Source: Pontederia crassipes (Eukaryota; Streptophyta; Magnoliopsida; Commelinales; Pontederiaceae). From it: a DNA stretch of 64,000 nt. Below the pieces are notes generated by a model. It was not told the origin of the DNA. It did no database searches and worked only from the letters and a program-made list of their open reading frames with translations. Positions 28,090 to 40,455 of this stretch are shown here, in pieces. Every line of letters starts with the position of its first letter. The first letter of the stretch is position 1. Where the stretch lies: contig CM060186.1 in NCBI GenBank assembly GCA_030549335.1, forward strand, positions 20,637,189-20,701,188, in the 5' to 3' direction. The position numbers and the translations under genes are program-made.

Positions 28090-30070
28090 CTTTTTGTTCA
28101 TCCGATTCATCCACATATATCAACTCCTATTTTTGAAAATTTGGCCATTTTTGCATGTGCGCCACATGTCGCGAGCCAGTTCCTCTACCCCACTACAACC
28201 TGTACCCCACTATCTCCACTCCAGTTACTCTCATACATTCCACTTCATCACTCTGCCGACATTACCTCTCACTCCCACTTCCATACCTTTGCTACCTTCG
28301 TTACTATGCTCCAAAAACCATAGTGTCCACACGCGGCCAATCGTTCGACAAGAGAAAGCAACCAGCTCCTCCACGCGCACATGGATGTTCATCTACCGAT
28401 CCTTTGGAGCTCGAATCCTCTCATTCACCTACCCTCACCCCACTGGAGAGTTTAGAACCACCACTACAATGTTTCAACTTTCCACTACCCATAAGTGCAG
28501 CTACAATGCTTCAACTTTCCACTACCCATAAGTGCAAAAAGGTTGCTTCAAAGCGCAGCGGTGCTCCCTCCTCCACCACAGCTATTCCAGTTCATCCTTC
28601 ATCACCTCCACCGCAAATACCTTCCACAGGAATGGAACACGACATCGCACCTACTTCGCGTGAACTGAAAGGGAAACAACGCGCTGCTGCTACAACACCG
28701 TCATCAAACACATTGTAGAAAGGGAAGTCACCTGCCATCTCACTTCATCGACTCCAAACGCTTCTAACCTACTGCTCCTCACAAAACCCACGAGTATCAT
28801 ATTCCGCACGGACACACAACAAATCAAGTATTCCAACCTTGTTAATCATTCATTCTCCGCTACCAAGTACTTGGACATCATTGCATTGAAAACATTAGGG
28901 TTTTATGATGACTTTGATTTCTTAACCTCTTGCATCCAAGCACGAAAGTTCTTCTTCTCCCATTGGCACACCTACCTCGAGTCAGCTTGGGAGTTTTTAA
29001 GCTCCATCATCATCGAACAGAGGAAGTAGATGATCACATTTTGACTCTTTATTGCCAATTTTAACTGGACATTTCGTCGATTCTACGACATTATGGGACT
29101 CTCTTATTGCTTTGCCCCTTCGGTTGCCTCAAGCTACGATGAAATTTGGATCGCTATCACTGGCGAACAATCCCTTTCCGCACTAAAGCTAAGTCCGCAT
29201 ATATTTTCAATCCTATTGTTAGATACTTTCATCGCATCTTAGTGAACACCTTGTTAGGACAAGGGAATGCGTGAGCCTGAACTCCTGATCATTTGGTCTT
29301 TTCTTATTGGTAACCCAATTGATATTGGAGGTATTTTTCTCAAATTCCTATCTCGTATTACTACCTAAGAACGAGGCCCCATCGTCATCCGTGGACTCGT
29401 GACACCGATTGCTGAAAATTGTAATGTGGATTTTAGCCTATTAGATTTCTTAGCGTGAGGGAACCTTAATCTTCGTACCTTTATCCATATGCGCATGGTT
29501 AAGTGCATTGAGGATACCTATTGCCTTCACATTATCTCCACCAATGAATTGGTACATCTGCCCAAAGTACCTCGGACTTCAGTCATCTTTGGCGTCAATT
29601 GAATACTAGTGATGTTTGTCCAAAACCTCATCAAGCCCAAAGTACCTCTACCTATCCCAGCAGCCCTATTGACAATTCTAATGATCATGGCCTCCAGCAT
29701 GCCCCCATTACTTCTTTATGCAGGTCACCGGAAGCACCACTAGTGGTAGACCTGCCGCTCACTAAACACATCGCTTCTCCTGCTAATGAACCACAATTGG
29801 AATCTCAAGAACAGCCACAGGTAAGTCCCTCTCAAAATTATCCTTCGCGCTAATTTTTTCTCCTCTTGTGCAGGAAGAATGCCTTGCTTCTGATGAAGAT
29901 GAAGTCCCAGTTTCCAAGAAGACAATTGCTGGCTCTGTCGTCGCTCACCAACTTCAACAGGAAAAATTCTTAGCACGCTAGCTCAAGTTTCTTCGTAAGC
30001 GGCAGAAGAAACATATAGTTCTACTACATGATATCAACGCCAAGTTGGAGGTCCTACCTTCCTCCTCCAA
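28090..30070 (+). pseudogene. Third open region after integrase (Athila-type env-like position), broken
   Basis: Athila-group elements carry an extra reading region between integrase and the 3' LTR. Here that position holds 2 kb of plus-strand coding-like sequence in changing frames: a Ser/Thr/Pro-rich start at 28155-28718, a middle part with weak similarity to the family's conserved segment (RGLVTPIAENC near 29393) and an acidic end near 29850-29990. Several stops and frameshifts are present. The function of this region in the family is not established and I see no clear signal peptide or membrane span, so the label env-like is positional only. Confidence 0.5.
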
Positions 30071-31003
30071 CTAGTACCTCTAGCCTCTCCCATTCTTGTT
30101 CTGGCACTGGGATAGTGGCAGTAATAAGTTTGGGGAGTCAATGGTATGGTTCTTGAACTTTATCTTTTAAACACCATACAATTATTTTGTTGTGAGCATC
30201 ATTATCTGATTTTGGATTTTGGACCCTCATGAACTAAATAGCCCCCTTAGCTCATATAGTTATCAAAGAGTATTTCTCTCGGGTCAAAAGTACTTGCTTG
30301 AAAATTTTATTCTCATTACTGAAATAATTACAAAACTCTCCAAGAAATAGTTAGAGAGCATGAGGAATTGGCAAAAGACCTCTGTGAACAACATGTTTTA
30401 GACATCCCTTCACTGAAAACTATCAAAGTAAATTAGACCCTCTAGGTTGAGTCAAAGTAATGATTACCCATCCGGAACATGCTATCAATTCTCTAGTCTT
30501 AAGCATTCACAAGTAACCGCAACTTTAAAAATTCTCAAAAAGTAAAGTGAAGTATAGTGGAATTGCATAAAGTTGAAACTACAAAATCCCCTACCCCATC
30601 TTAAAGTAAGAGTATCAGGAGGAGGAGTAAAAATCTTTTTCAAAAATCTCCTGAGATTGCTGCATGTAATATGTGCAGCCACTATGTATAATTACAGAGC
30701 TATTGAGCATATTTTCATCCAAGTGTTACTCTTACTCTAAGTTTGGGAGAAAATTGAAAGAAAAAGGGAAAAAGTAAAAGTAAATTGTGAATGAAATGAA
30801 ATTGAGAGTAGCTGTACGTTTAAATTTTGAAATGGATGCTTAAGCTTAGAGAGATTTGTTATAGAAATCTTAGGAAGGATGCGGTTGGGGGAATAAACCC
30901 CCCTAGAATCATTTCTTCAGTGACTCGACCTTGAATGTAAATTTAAATCATATTAAAATGGGTTAATTGATGTCTAAACTATTATACATAAGGGGATCTT
31001 TGT
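30071..31003. other. Non-coding 3' part of the retrotransposon interior
   Basis: About 0.9 kb between the last coding-like segment and the 3' LTR with no open frames of interest, AT-rich, ending with the polypurine tract candidate at 30990-30995. Such a long untranslated stretch is usual for this element group. Confidence 0.5.
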
Positions 31004-32496
31004 TGTTGCAGCTATTTCTTTTCCTCTTGTGGCCAATTCTTACTGAAAAACACCATATTTTCTCTGATAGTGAATATAAAACAATTTGCACTACATGTAT
31101 TTATCCCTTTTTCCAACATTCCAAGCCATCCAATCACTTTTTGACCCATGTTTATATATTCTACGTATATTGGCTAGTACTTCCCTTATTTGTTGCACAT
31201 GTGCGAACAGTCTTTATTGGATGATTAGTGAGACAAGTGGATGTGGCAAAAAGGGAGAGCGCACAACCTAATCAGATGAGTTTGGACCACAAGACGAGTG
31301 TCATCATTTGCATATACCATCTGACGAGATCGTAGGGAATCAAGAGGACAAATCCTCACTTGAACACCTGTCGAAGATCAAACGACTAAGATGTTAATAG
31401 AGACAGGTGGAACAGATCGGAAAGAGGAGAACTAGAGGAAAGATGATAGCAAAAGCCAGAACAATGAGGGGGGCAGAACAAGAAGATACCAAAAACGAGA
31501 GTGAGGGAGAAGGATCAGAAGCAATGAGGAGGATATCATCTTCGGTCACTCCTATGAGCAGGATGAACATTCGTTTTAATTTACGCCTTCATTTCCTCAC
31601 GATATCCTATTGCATTAACTTTTCTGATAGCTTGAAGTTTAAGTTCAGTATATCTAACTAATCAGCATATGAGACTGAAGGATCATTTGATGGGTTTGGA
31701 TTCAGTTTGATATTTTTACTCGATTTCGGATGATGTACTTTCATGGTGTTTGATCTTATTGTTATTTCTATGAATGATGTGATTGCAAGTTCTTCTTCAT
31801 GCGATGATTTTTCTGAGAAGAGAACATATGTCGTTAACAACATGCTATGAGCCAAAAGGTTAGCATGGTTGTAGAGAAGAGGAATCATAATAATGGTCTT
31901 TACTTTCCTATGTAGAACGAATCGAAAAAGGATTTCTACGAACTTCTAATATGATATCACCTATTGGTGAAGTGGCTCAGTTCAAATACGAGAGTAAGAG
32001 AACCAAAGGTTATCTGTCATGAGAATGAAATATACCCACTAGTATCATCATCCGAATGCAATCTTAAAAGAAACAATATCTGTTCGTCGAGTTCCTTCAT
32101 AAGAATGATCCATCGTGCTTCTGTTTTATATACTATTAAAGCAATGATACTTATTCTAGATTTTACTTTTCTAGTTAAACACGAAAATGACAAATAGATT
32201 ACAAAATCTAAAACACAAAATACACTATTACTTTTAGTCATTTACTTCTTCTAGTCATTCCTTCTCAGTAAACATACTCTCTCGACAATATTAGTGAAAT
32301 ATAATCTAAATTCTCTCCCTGTGGATCGACCCCAATTTGTATGACGACGACGGTTGTATATTTGCAACCTAAGGAGTGTAATGGGATTATAAATTTAAAA
32401 CTTGTTTATATTTTTGGATAAGGGAATTCAATCTTTACATGTCCGCATCTAGCGTGTGAATACTCCTTCCTAGACTTACACAAATTTCTCACAATA
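31004..32496 (+). repeat. 3' LTR of the Athila-like retrotransposon
   Basis: Direct repeat of 19668-21140. It ends ...CTCACAATA where the 5' LTR has ...CTTACAACA, so the terminal CA has decayed to TA. GTCTG follows at 32497-32501 and matches GTCTG at 19665-19669. Relative to the 5' LTR it carries small indels, for example extra bases near 31973 and loss of bases near 31448. Confidence 0.8.
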
Positions 32497-32829
32497 GTCT
32501 GCCCAAAGAAAAAAATACAGAGCTCAGACCTCCTAATTTTTTTACAACGTAATGGGCTTCAAAATGTAGTTTTAAATCTAAAAAGTCTAGCATCCAAACA
32601 CCATTACCTAACTTCTACTGCAATCAGACAAAATACTATAGTTTTTATTATTATTTTTGTACTTTTACGATGTTCCCAAATAGGGCCTAAATGGAAATAA
32701 AAATCTCTAACGAAGAATAAAAGGGAGATGAAAAAAGGAGACAGCTGCTAAACCAAGGCATAGACAATGAAACATTTTGTTTGCAGCCCTTAAAAAAATC
32801 ATTCTTTTGTTATGTGATAATTGAATTTT

Positions 32830-35170
32830 TTAGTTGACATTATCTTTAAATACTTTGTATTGAGCTCAGACTGATCAACTTACTAATATTATATAACAAG
32901 CATTTAATTTCTTACATATAATGCGAAAACACAACAACTTTCTAACTTTCTTTAATAGAATGTGAAAATAAAAGATTTTTCACTTTCTTGTTCTATTAGT
33001 CCTCCAAAAAAAACTTATAAATTATTTTTATATTAAATAATGATAAATGCATAAATATATTAAGCACTATTAATGTGCATCCTACTTTGTGAGCATATAT
33101 TTTTCCTAAGAGTCTAAAGTTCATCCTTCTATCATGTGGTAATTCATATCCTTTTGGATCAACATTACCTACAAATATTTCTTCTAAGAGTTTAGTCGAT
33201 CATCTTAATCATATCAAATAATAAACATCTAACTTCTTATATAAAGTGCTATTCTATTAGTCCTTATAAGGATAATTAAGTTATAAATTATTTTACATTA
33301 ATTAACAATAAAGAGTTCTAATGATTTGATTCTCATGTGTATTTTTACATCATCAATTTACTATGCTTCTATCCTTAGCAGTGTCAATCATCTATGATCT
33401 ATGGAGTTAAAAAAAAGAGTTCCATGAGCAATAACATTCAATATGTGATATAATAAAAAGTATATAAATTCATAATAGAATTGAATCAAACTTAATTATG
33501 AAACAATTGTATGATAAGTGAAAAATAATCATTTGCTTTAAATGACATGCTTGTTCTTCCCCTTGTTTATGTTTATATTCTTATTTTTTTTATGTGTTGT
33601 ACTACATATTTTACATGTAAAAACCTAAATACTACTATGTGTAATCCTAAATAAGTTTTTTAAACATTTTATTAAGAGTAGTCATAATACTTTCATTTGG
33701 TTCTTGGAATCATGATGATCAAACCAAAACCAAAGGTACCTTGGACCCTCTATGCAAGGATCATACACACAATCTAAGGCATTTATGTAAGGATTTTATA
33801 CCACAATTTTGAAACATCCTTGTTTTTTAGTTCATGAGCAATAAGTAAATATTACTTCCCACATATTATAATGTTTAACTTACTACCTGCTTATCTATAT
33901 TTGAAAATTTCAATTTAACTAATCAAGAATAGAGATAAAAAGATCATTTAATATCAAAATATATGAAATAATATTGTTCAAAAAATCAAAGGAATTCAAG
34001 CTATATGAGATAGAACCCAGGATGTGTGGCCATGGCATAGTAACTCAGGTCAGGTCCTCAATGACACGAACCAAATGCTTGTTGAAAAACAAATCTTGCA
34101 CTAAACATAGGTCGACTGTGTCAGATTGGGTCATTGGGACATTACCAAATGCTCGTGAATTTTCCATTCTTTTAATTGTAGACAAAACTTGAGATGGATC
34201 ATCTAAAATCTGAGCCTAGGTGGACATGAATTTGGTTTGAATTCGGTGTACACAACATTTGGTCTGAGTTCTAAGTGTGGGTTGGGTTTTGACACAGTAG
34301 AACTTTGTTAATTTTTTTAAACTTTGGCTGAAACTTTGAGTTGTAGAACTTGTGCTCTTGTCACACAAAACTTATGGGGCCCCTTTGTAGATCATAGGAA
34401 AACTTGTGGGTAACAATCGTTCTTATAACCAAATTTGACTAAATCTATTAAGAAATTATATTCAAAAGTGAATCTAGTATCAACATGTACTTTTACTATT
34501 AAACTATCTTAATAGCTAAACTTTGGTGAACGTTTTATGACAAAACATCAATTTTAGCTGTGACTACGATGCTTGCGTCTTCAGGGAACAATCACAATTA
34601 CTTGAATATCAAGAGCTCTCCCACACATGCACCGATGAGAGAGAAAACATGGCAAGGGGAAAAAATTCAAAGAGGAAGAAAGATGAATGAAGAGAGACCT
34701 TTGAAATGATATTTATATGAAGAAAACCTCTAAATTTTAATCTAACTAGAACACTAAATCACACTTCTGAATAATGCTTTCTTATTTATTTTTCTCTAAA
34801 GTTTTAGAAGTTAGTAGTTAATTATTATAATTATTTCTTAATTATCAAATTTATGATAATAATAATTTATCATTATTTTATTTCTTAACTATTTTTAATT
34901 TAGAAACCTCTAGTTTAAATTTAATTAGCAATCACAATTTAATTTTACTTCAATATGCATGTCTAATCCTCTATTCAATATCCCTCAAATTTCATTACCC
35001 TTTTATTTTCATGATTTTTTGAAATAGAATAATAAAATTATATTTTTTTTAACTTAGAACTCTTATTTTAACTCCTATTGGGAGGCATTTACAATATAAG
35101 CTTATTATTAGATTCAAATTCAAGTTTTAATCCCTAATCCTTATTTAATCTGAACTCATAATTCATTGAG
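32830..35170. repeat. LTR-like dispersed repeat, copy 2
   Basis: Collinear, diverged partner of 8800-11700. The clearest match is 34450-34800, with the purine-rich run before ATATTTATATG. Copy 2 lacks the (ATT)n-containing AT-rich block of copy 1. It also has an internal partial duplication: TTCTATTAGTCCT followed by a TTATAAATTATTTT block at about 32992 and again at about 33253. No coding capacity is seen. Confidence 0.45.
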
Positions 35171-36727
35171 GATTTATCTTCTTTTTTTATTTATTATCTA
35201 TATTTTTTCCAAACTTTATTTTAATTATTCCTGATAAGTAATTATTTATTTGCCAATGATCCCAGTGGTCCACCAAAGAACGACCTGTTGAATCAAAGGG
35301 CGGAGTAATAATTCTGAAATCCATGTACTTTTGTGGCCATCGCATAAATGAATGCCGCAGGCCCCACCGACCCAATCACTGCGCATGATCTGCTGCGTCC
35401 CTTTACATGCACCACATTATTTTGTTCTCATCCAGCCATGATTCATCTTGTTATTTATTTATTTATTATTATTACATTTTCCTTTTATTTTTGTAAAAGA
35501 TTTTTTTGGATTGCCAATTTGTAGTGTTAACAACTATGCACATTGATCACAGATTAAAAATCGACTCATCGTCGAGCTCAACTAATTCGATAAGATTGCA
35601 TCGTGTCGAAATACTGAGAAAATTGAAATATTTTGATTTCGAATTCTTGTCAAAGAAAAAAATTGAAAAAATGAGATGGAATTAGAAACAAAGTGGAATT
35701 CAATAATTTTTTATATCGATTCGAATTTATGAAAGGTCTTCGGTGTCTGAGACAGAGTAATGACACTTCACTAATTTAGAGTAAAAAAATAGTAATAATT
35801 TATTTTTTGATCAAAATGATAATTTCAAAATTTGAACTTAAAATTACTAGCACCAAAAGAACGTTTAAAACTTAACTTGACCAATCATGCAAAAATTTTT
35901 CTTTAACATGAAAAATTAATGTCTAACATTTAGAATTATTTGTTCTCCTGCACCTTTCGCGGAGTACAGAGAATCAAAAGGGCATCATAGACGAAGTGAC
36001 ATAGTTGTCGCAATACTTCATAAGTTTTTCTTTCCCCACCTTTCTTTCTTGTATATATGTTATCTACAACCATTGGTCTTAGGAAATATCAACCTTACAT
36101 TAGAATCAGAAATTTAATAAGTCATCTCATATTTTTAAAATAAACTTGATGTATTTAGAAAAACGACATAACCTTTTAGCTTAGAAGGTCAACTTGATAG
36201 ATAGATATATATTTAAAATAAAAATTTCAAATCATAATGTTATTTTATGTGTACGCTCTTTAAAATTAATAATAAATTGTAACAAATGATCAGTTTAATG
36301 AATTAACAGGTTAGGCTACATCTTCTTAAGTTATAAACACTCGGTCTTTTATTTGACCTATCATAAGTCACACGCCTGATTTATAAGTCAGGCCCATTTA
36401 GGCCTGTTGCTAGCTCTTGTGGCATGGAGTTTTGACCACTAGATAAACTATGAATATGGCTTAATATAAGTTGAGTTTAGTAGAATGTTATAGTTCAAAA
36501 TGTATTACAAGTATAAGCAACATTGTAGCTGGGATCTTGCCTTCCTCCATCCATTTATTTTTAGTATTAACAATTCTAATTTTTTTTGGGTGTATCCCGA
36601 ACTTACGGAAGGTCTTCGCTGTTCAGAATTATTAGCACCTAATTAATTCAGAGCAGGAGTGAGAGAGCGATAATTATGTATTTTCCTGATCAAAGTGGTG
36701 GTTCCAAAATCGATGCATGCTTCTCAT
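35171..36727. other. Intergenic region with a local diverged repeat pair
   Basis: No gene. A segment at 35700-35860 (AAGGTCTTCGGTGTCTGAGA ...) recurs in diverged form at 36595-36715. The end of the second copy appears to continue at 41026 (CTACTAGCACCAA, compare 35848-35860). The second copy is therefore split by the CACTA-like element at 36728-41024. Confidence 0.5.
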
Positions 36728-37379
36728 CACCAAGGCGATGCTAAACTAAAACAAATAGCCACACATTAGTGTTAACATGACGTCACACAAAGGAGACATC
36801 GACATTCGGTAGCTATTAGTGTCATAATGGTGTCGAGTACAAACATGATGTTACTAATGCCACATGTTGATGCTATTACGATGTTATCACGATGCGAAAA
36901 GTATCCTTGTGAGGAGTTTAAGGGCATCACTAACCCGACGCTAAGTTGGTGCTGAACGTGGCGACACTATTTCGACGCTAAGGTGGCACTATAGTAGTGC
37001 TTAATGAAACATTACTCAGACGTTAAGGTGACGATATTGTGATGTTATGTTTCATTTCTGTTGTGACGTTAAAGTGATGCCAAATATTGCGATGCTAAAG
37101 AGGCACTAACGTGACACCAGTTGTAATATATTAGAAATAGTGTCTAATCACCTTGCATCACTAATGCAACGTTAAGGGGACACTAAGCCATTTTGTTCCC
37201 TTTTCACACCATACAAATTATACAATTCATATATAATACATTATTGACATTGATGACAATAATATTAAAGAAAAGTAGTAATAACCATCACAAAAGAGTT
37301 AATAATCACACATCATAACAAAATATATCAAAGATATATAATGCAAAAGTTTATATTCTAAATCATTATCATCCCTGAC

Positions 37380-38035
37380 ATTCAACGTTGTCGTACTCAG
37401 TCTTTGGCCTCATGGGGACTAAGTTTGTGGCTGGAGCACGGTCTGGATCGAATTTAAAATGGGAGCCAAATGTTGAGGAAGCTGTTGAGCTAGCTGCTCC
37501 GAGCTGAGTCCCCTGATGTTGTCCAACATGAGTTTAGTGTGGTGGATGAACTCAGAGCAAATGAGTCGCCCGCATATCCTCCGCTCCTCCTAGGAACCTA
37601 AGCGGTTGTGTCTAGGCCACACAGTTATCTCCTCATATCATGCCAGCCACCTCCTCCCAAATAACAGTGTCCTCTACAAAATAGAGAAATTATATATAAC
37701 ATTATAAATCATATAAATTATATAACATAAAAAACATATAAACGTACAAAGTGTTATAACATTAAAAATATGAATCAATTTCGAGATACGTTACCTGGTG
37801 GCTGAGTACTATGATCATCTCTATACTTCTCGGCCATCTTTTGATAACGCATCCTAAAAAAATTGAATGTTGAAAAATCATTTACACTAATGTGAACAAC
37901 CAAGTGAACATGTAATGATACTTACTACAACTCTACGAGTAGTGGGCATGACCAAGTCACTGGTCTTCCTGCTCTTATGTGTGGCCTTGTAGGCCATGTG
38001 AAAGTCTACATTACCACCTTGTTTTCCCTCCTGCA
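37380..38035 (-). pseudogene. Decayed CACTA (En/Spm-type) protein fragment
   Basis: On the minus strand, exon-like pieces can be read: a QGGNVDFHMAYKATHKS segment at about 38020-37960, then MRYQKMAEKYRDDHSTQPP at 37852-37797 ending at a plausible GT donor, and a longer piece at 37680-37385 with stops. Position and composition fit the C-terminal part of plant En/Spm-like transposases (a GG...F..H followed by T.K ... K motif), but the similarity is weak. Treat as likely transposon protein debris, not a gene. Confidence 0.35.
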
Positions 38036-38279
38036 ATAAAGTTTTAAGTTTATAAAATAAGTATAAGATAAAAGTTTGAATATTCCATTATGTATTGACA
38101 TTATCATGCATCTTTGATGCTCGTCAAATCCAATGGACCCAGTGGGCCTCGAGCTTCGAAAGTCTGTTCTTTGTCATTCTTCATCCATCCTGTATCAATA
38201 TCAAATGGATGATTTTTTTTGCGATTTCGATTCATTTTAGGTTTTCTTTGTCCGGTTATTTTTTGCTCAATTTTTTTTC

Positions 38280-39080
38280 TCGCTCCCTCCCTACCTTCTT
38301 CATGGCGACACGTTTCTCCCCCTCCATTAGCCACGCGTCATCCCTCGCTGCCGCACGTCCCATGCCGCTACACATCCTCCCGCACCGCTGATTGGCCTCC
38401 CATGTCGCCGCACGTCCTCCCTCGCTGCCGCGCATCATCTCTCGTGATGATCGGCCTACTCCGTCGCCATGATTGACGATCATCCTCCCTTGCGATGATC
38501 TTCGATGTGAGATCTGATGAGATTGCTGCTGCGGGCCGTGAGCTAGGCCGTGCCCTAAGTGGAGGTCTTTGTTCTCAAGGCCTCAAGGTCGCTCACCGCC
38601 GTTTGCCGCCCGCTACGAGCTAGGTCGTCGCCGCCGAGTTCCGACCTCTTCGTTGCCACTGCTATTGCGAGCCCATTGTGAGCTTGGACGCTACTGCCGC
38701 TTGTTGCCGCCGGTAGGACGCTGTCGGCACTTGCTGTCGTCGTGAGGTCGTCACCGCTGCCGCAACAAGCTAGGACTGTGCCTTATCTTAGTTCTCAATG
38801 CCTCAAGGTCACCGCCCTCTAAGTTCTGTCCTCTTCACCGCCGTCGCTGCCATCATGAGCCCGCCGCGAGCTAGGACGCTGTCGTTGCTGCCATTGCCGT
38901 TGTGAGCTAGGTCTTCGCCACCCGTCGTGAGCTAGGCCGTCGCCCTCATCGCGAGTTCGTTCCACCACAAAATCGAGCAAAAAAATCGGATAAAAAAATA
39001 AAAAATGAATCATGAACTGAAAAAAACCACGCCTGTCGGATCTCCATCCAACGGGCGCGGATGGAGGGAGGAAGGTCACG
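38280..39080. repeat. GC-rich block with a degenerate ~230-bp tandem duplication
   Basis: A GC-rich island in an AT-rich element. Units starting GAGCTAGGCCGTGCC near 38532 and AAGCTAGGACTGTGCC near 38766 are related and each contain CCTCAAGGTC(G)C...CACCGCC, so the block is an imperfect tandem repeat of about 230 bp. The internal words GCCGCC and GAGCTAGG recur. Open frames on both strands are low-complexity and I do not call a protein. Confidence 0.55.
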
Positions 39081-39854
39081 AAGAGGACCTCCATTAAATC
39101 CATATCAAATAGTTAGACTTTGTAAATTATAAATTTAATAAAAACAATTCAAATGTAAACTTACCACTTCTTACATAACAACTCCTAAACTGGATGCTTA
39201 ATATGTTTCAGGCATCTTTGTATGCCCTGCTCTAAACTGAGGCCGGTGGATGTAACAACTTTGTATGCCCTGTCTCGGGCATCTTTGTATACATATTATA
39301 AGTTTATATGTATATATGTGTGTATGTATATGTATACGTATATAAAACTATAAGTCTATATATATATGTATATATGTGTATGTATATGTATATAATCTAT
39401 AAGTCTAAAGAAAATGGTGACGCAAAATGTCATCGCTACTGCGATGCAAAGGTGTCGATAGAAAGAATGGCACCGACGTAGCATCGATACTGTGTCAAAG
39501 ATATGCAACGCCGAGTTAACATCAGCGTGTTGTGACACTAAATCAATGCAGATGAGCTTTATATTAGCGTTAACATGTGTCCGTCGCTAAAGAGTGCTTT
39601 TGCGCCGACCTATGCTATGACGCAATGTCAACGCTAAGGTGACGCAATCACGTCTCTACGGTGGCACTAAAAATCTCACTTAGTTCAATCCCCATAATTT
39701 CATGATTAAGAATATACAAATAATTTATCTATAATTAAGATATGATATATTATATATATAATATATTGACATGTGTTCATACACATCTAGGTATGTGTAC
39801 TATGTTCGACATATATATAAAGTATACATGTAGATTGTTAACATTCCTTCTTTC

Positions 39855-39856
<2 letters not shown>

Positions 39857-39898
<42 letters not shown>
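39857..39898. repeat. (TA)n microsatellite
   Basis: About 20 TA units following GTGTATATA; similar TA/TG-rich simple repeats occur at 39295-39400 and 40477-40492. The TA tract is bordered by several copies of an AGGAATACATATGTAGGTAA unit (39898-40000, 40458-40475). Confidence 0.9.
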
Positions 39899-39900
<2 letters not shown>

Positions 39901-40004
39901 AATACATATGTAAGTAACATATATAATTAGGAATATACATATGTAGGTAACACATATAATATAGGTAACATATATTATAGGAATACATATGTAGGTAACA
40001 TACA

Positions 40005-40455
40005 CGGTCCATTGGAAGAAGAATATGTTTTAGAGAATAAGAAATTTTATTGAGAAGAATATAATATTCTTCTCATATTCTTATTTTGTTCTCTATTTGG
40101 TTCAACAGGAATAAAAAATTTAAAATATAATATATTATGACTAAACTATTTTATTACAAATAGTTAATATTTATTATTACTTTTAAAAATAATAAATAAT
40201 GATATAATAATACATGAATAAATAATAAAAATAAATTATGATTGAAAAAAGAAGAATATATGTATTCATCCATTTTGAAAGAATAGAGATATTCTCAATT
40301 TTTTTTTATTAAAATCAATGGTTTCATCATTTTCAAGATGATTTTAAAAAAATCGAGGTTTGACCGCTTATTCTTAACCCACTCAGTGTTTGACTATATT
40401 TCGAGAATATTATGATATTCTGCTAGTTAATCTCGAACCGAACAGCACCATAGAG
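40005..40455. mobile_element. MITE-like insertion nested in the second CACTA element
   Basis: A roughly 0.45-kb AT-rich segment interrupts the array of AGGAATACATATGTAGGTAA units, which resume on its right side at 40456. Its right part ends ACCGAACAGCACCAT and its left part begins near CGGTCCATTGGAAGAAG. The GGTGCTGTTCGG-type end is common in plant hAT-related MITEs. Terminal inverted repeats are poor, so the exact ends are uncertain. Confidence 0.4.

Larger units (their letters stand above)
21141..31003 (+). mobile_element. Internal region of an Athila-like Ty3/gypsy LTR retrotransposon (defective)
   Basis: The order is gag, protease, reverse transcriptase, RNase H, integrase, then a third open region, all on the plus strand between direct LTRs. 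Every coding part is interrupted by stops and frame changes, so the element cannot be autonomous. A CACTA element is nested at 22916-24240. A short purine run AAGGGG at 30990-30995, just before the 3' LTR, is the likely polypurine tract. Confidence 0.85.
19570..32710. mobile_element. Probable hAT-like MITE split by the Athila-like retrotransposon
   Basis: Sequence left of the retrotransposon (about 19590, GAGGTGTTTGGCTGCACAG) and right of it (about 32680, CCCAAATAGGGCC) resemble the two ends of a small plant inverted-repeat element. The retrotransposon sits between them, flanked by GTCTG at 19665-19669 and at 32497-32501. The similarity of the two outer ends is modest, so this host element is tentative; the span includes the inserted retrotransposon. 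Confidence 0.3.

Noticed and set aside
28155..28718. 187-codon plus-strand frame as an independent host gene
   Set aside because: It lies between integrase and the 3' LTR of the retrotransposon, is Ser/Thr/Pro-rich and continues in other frames as the element's third region.
19668..32496. Endogenous pararetrovirus (caulimovirid) as an explanation for the reverse-transcriptase remnant
   Set aside because: Direct LTRs, a tRNA-Asp primer site, an integrase and Athila-type gag wording identify an LTR retrotransposon. No movement protein or coat zinc finger of that virus family is seen.
38219..38476. Open frames in the GC-rich block of the second CACTA element as genes
   Set aside because: Translations are low-complexity and the block is a degenerate tandem repeat.
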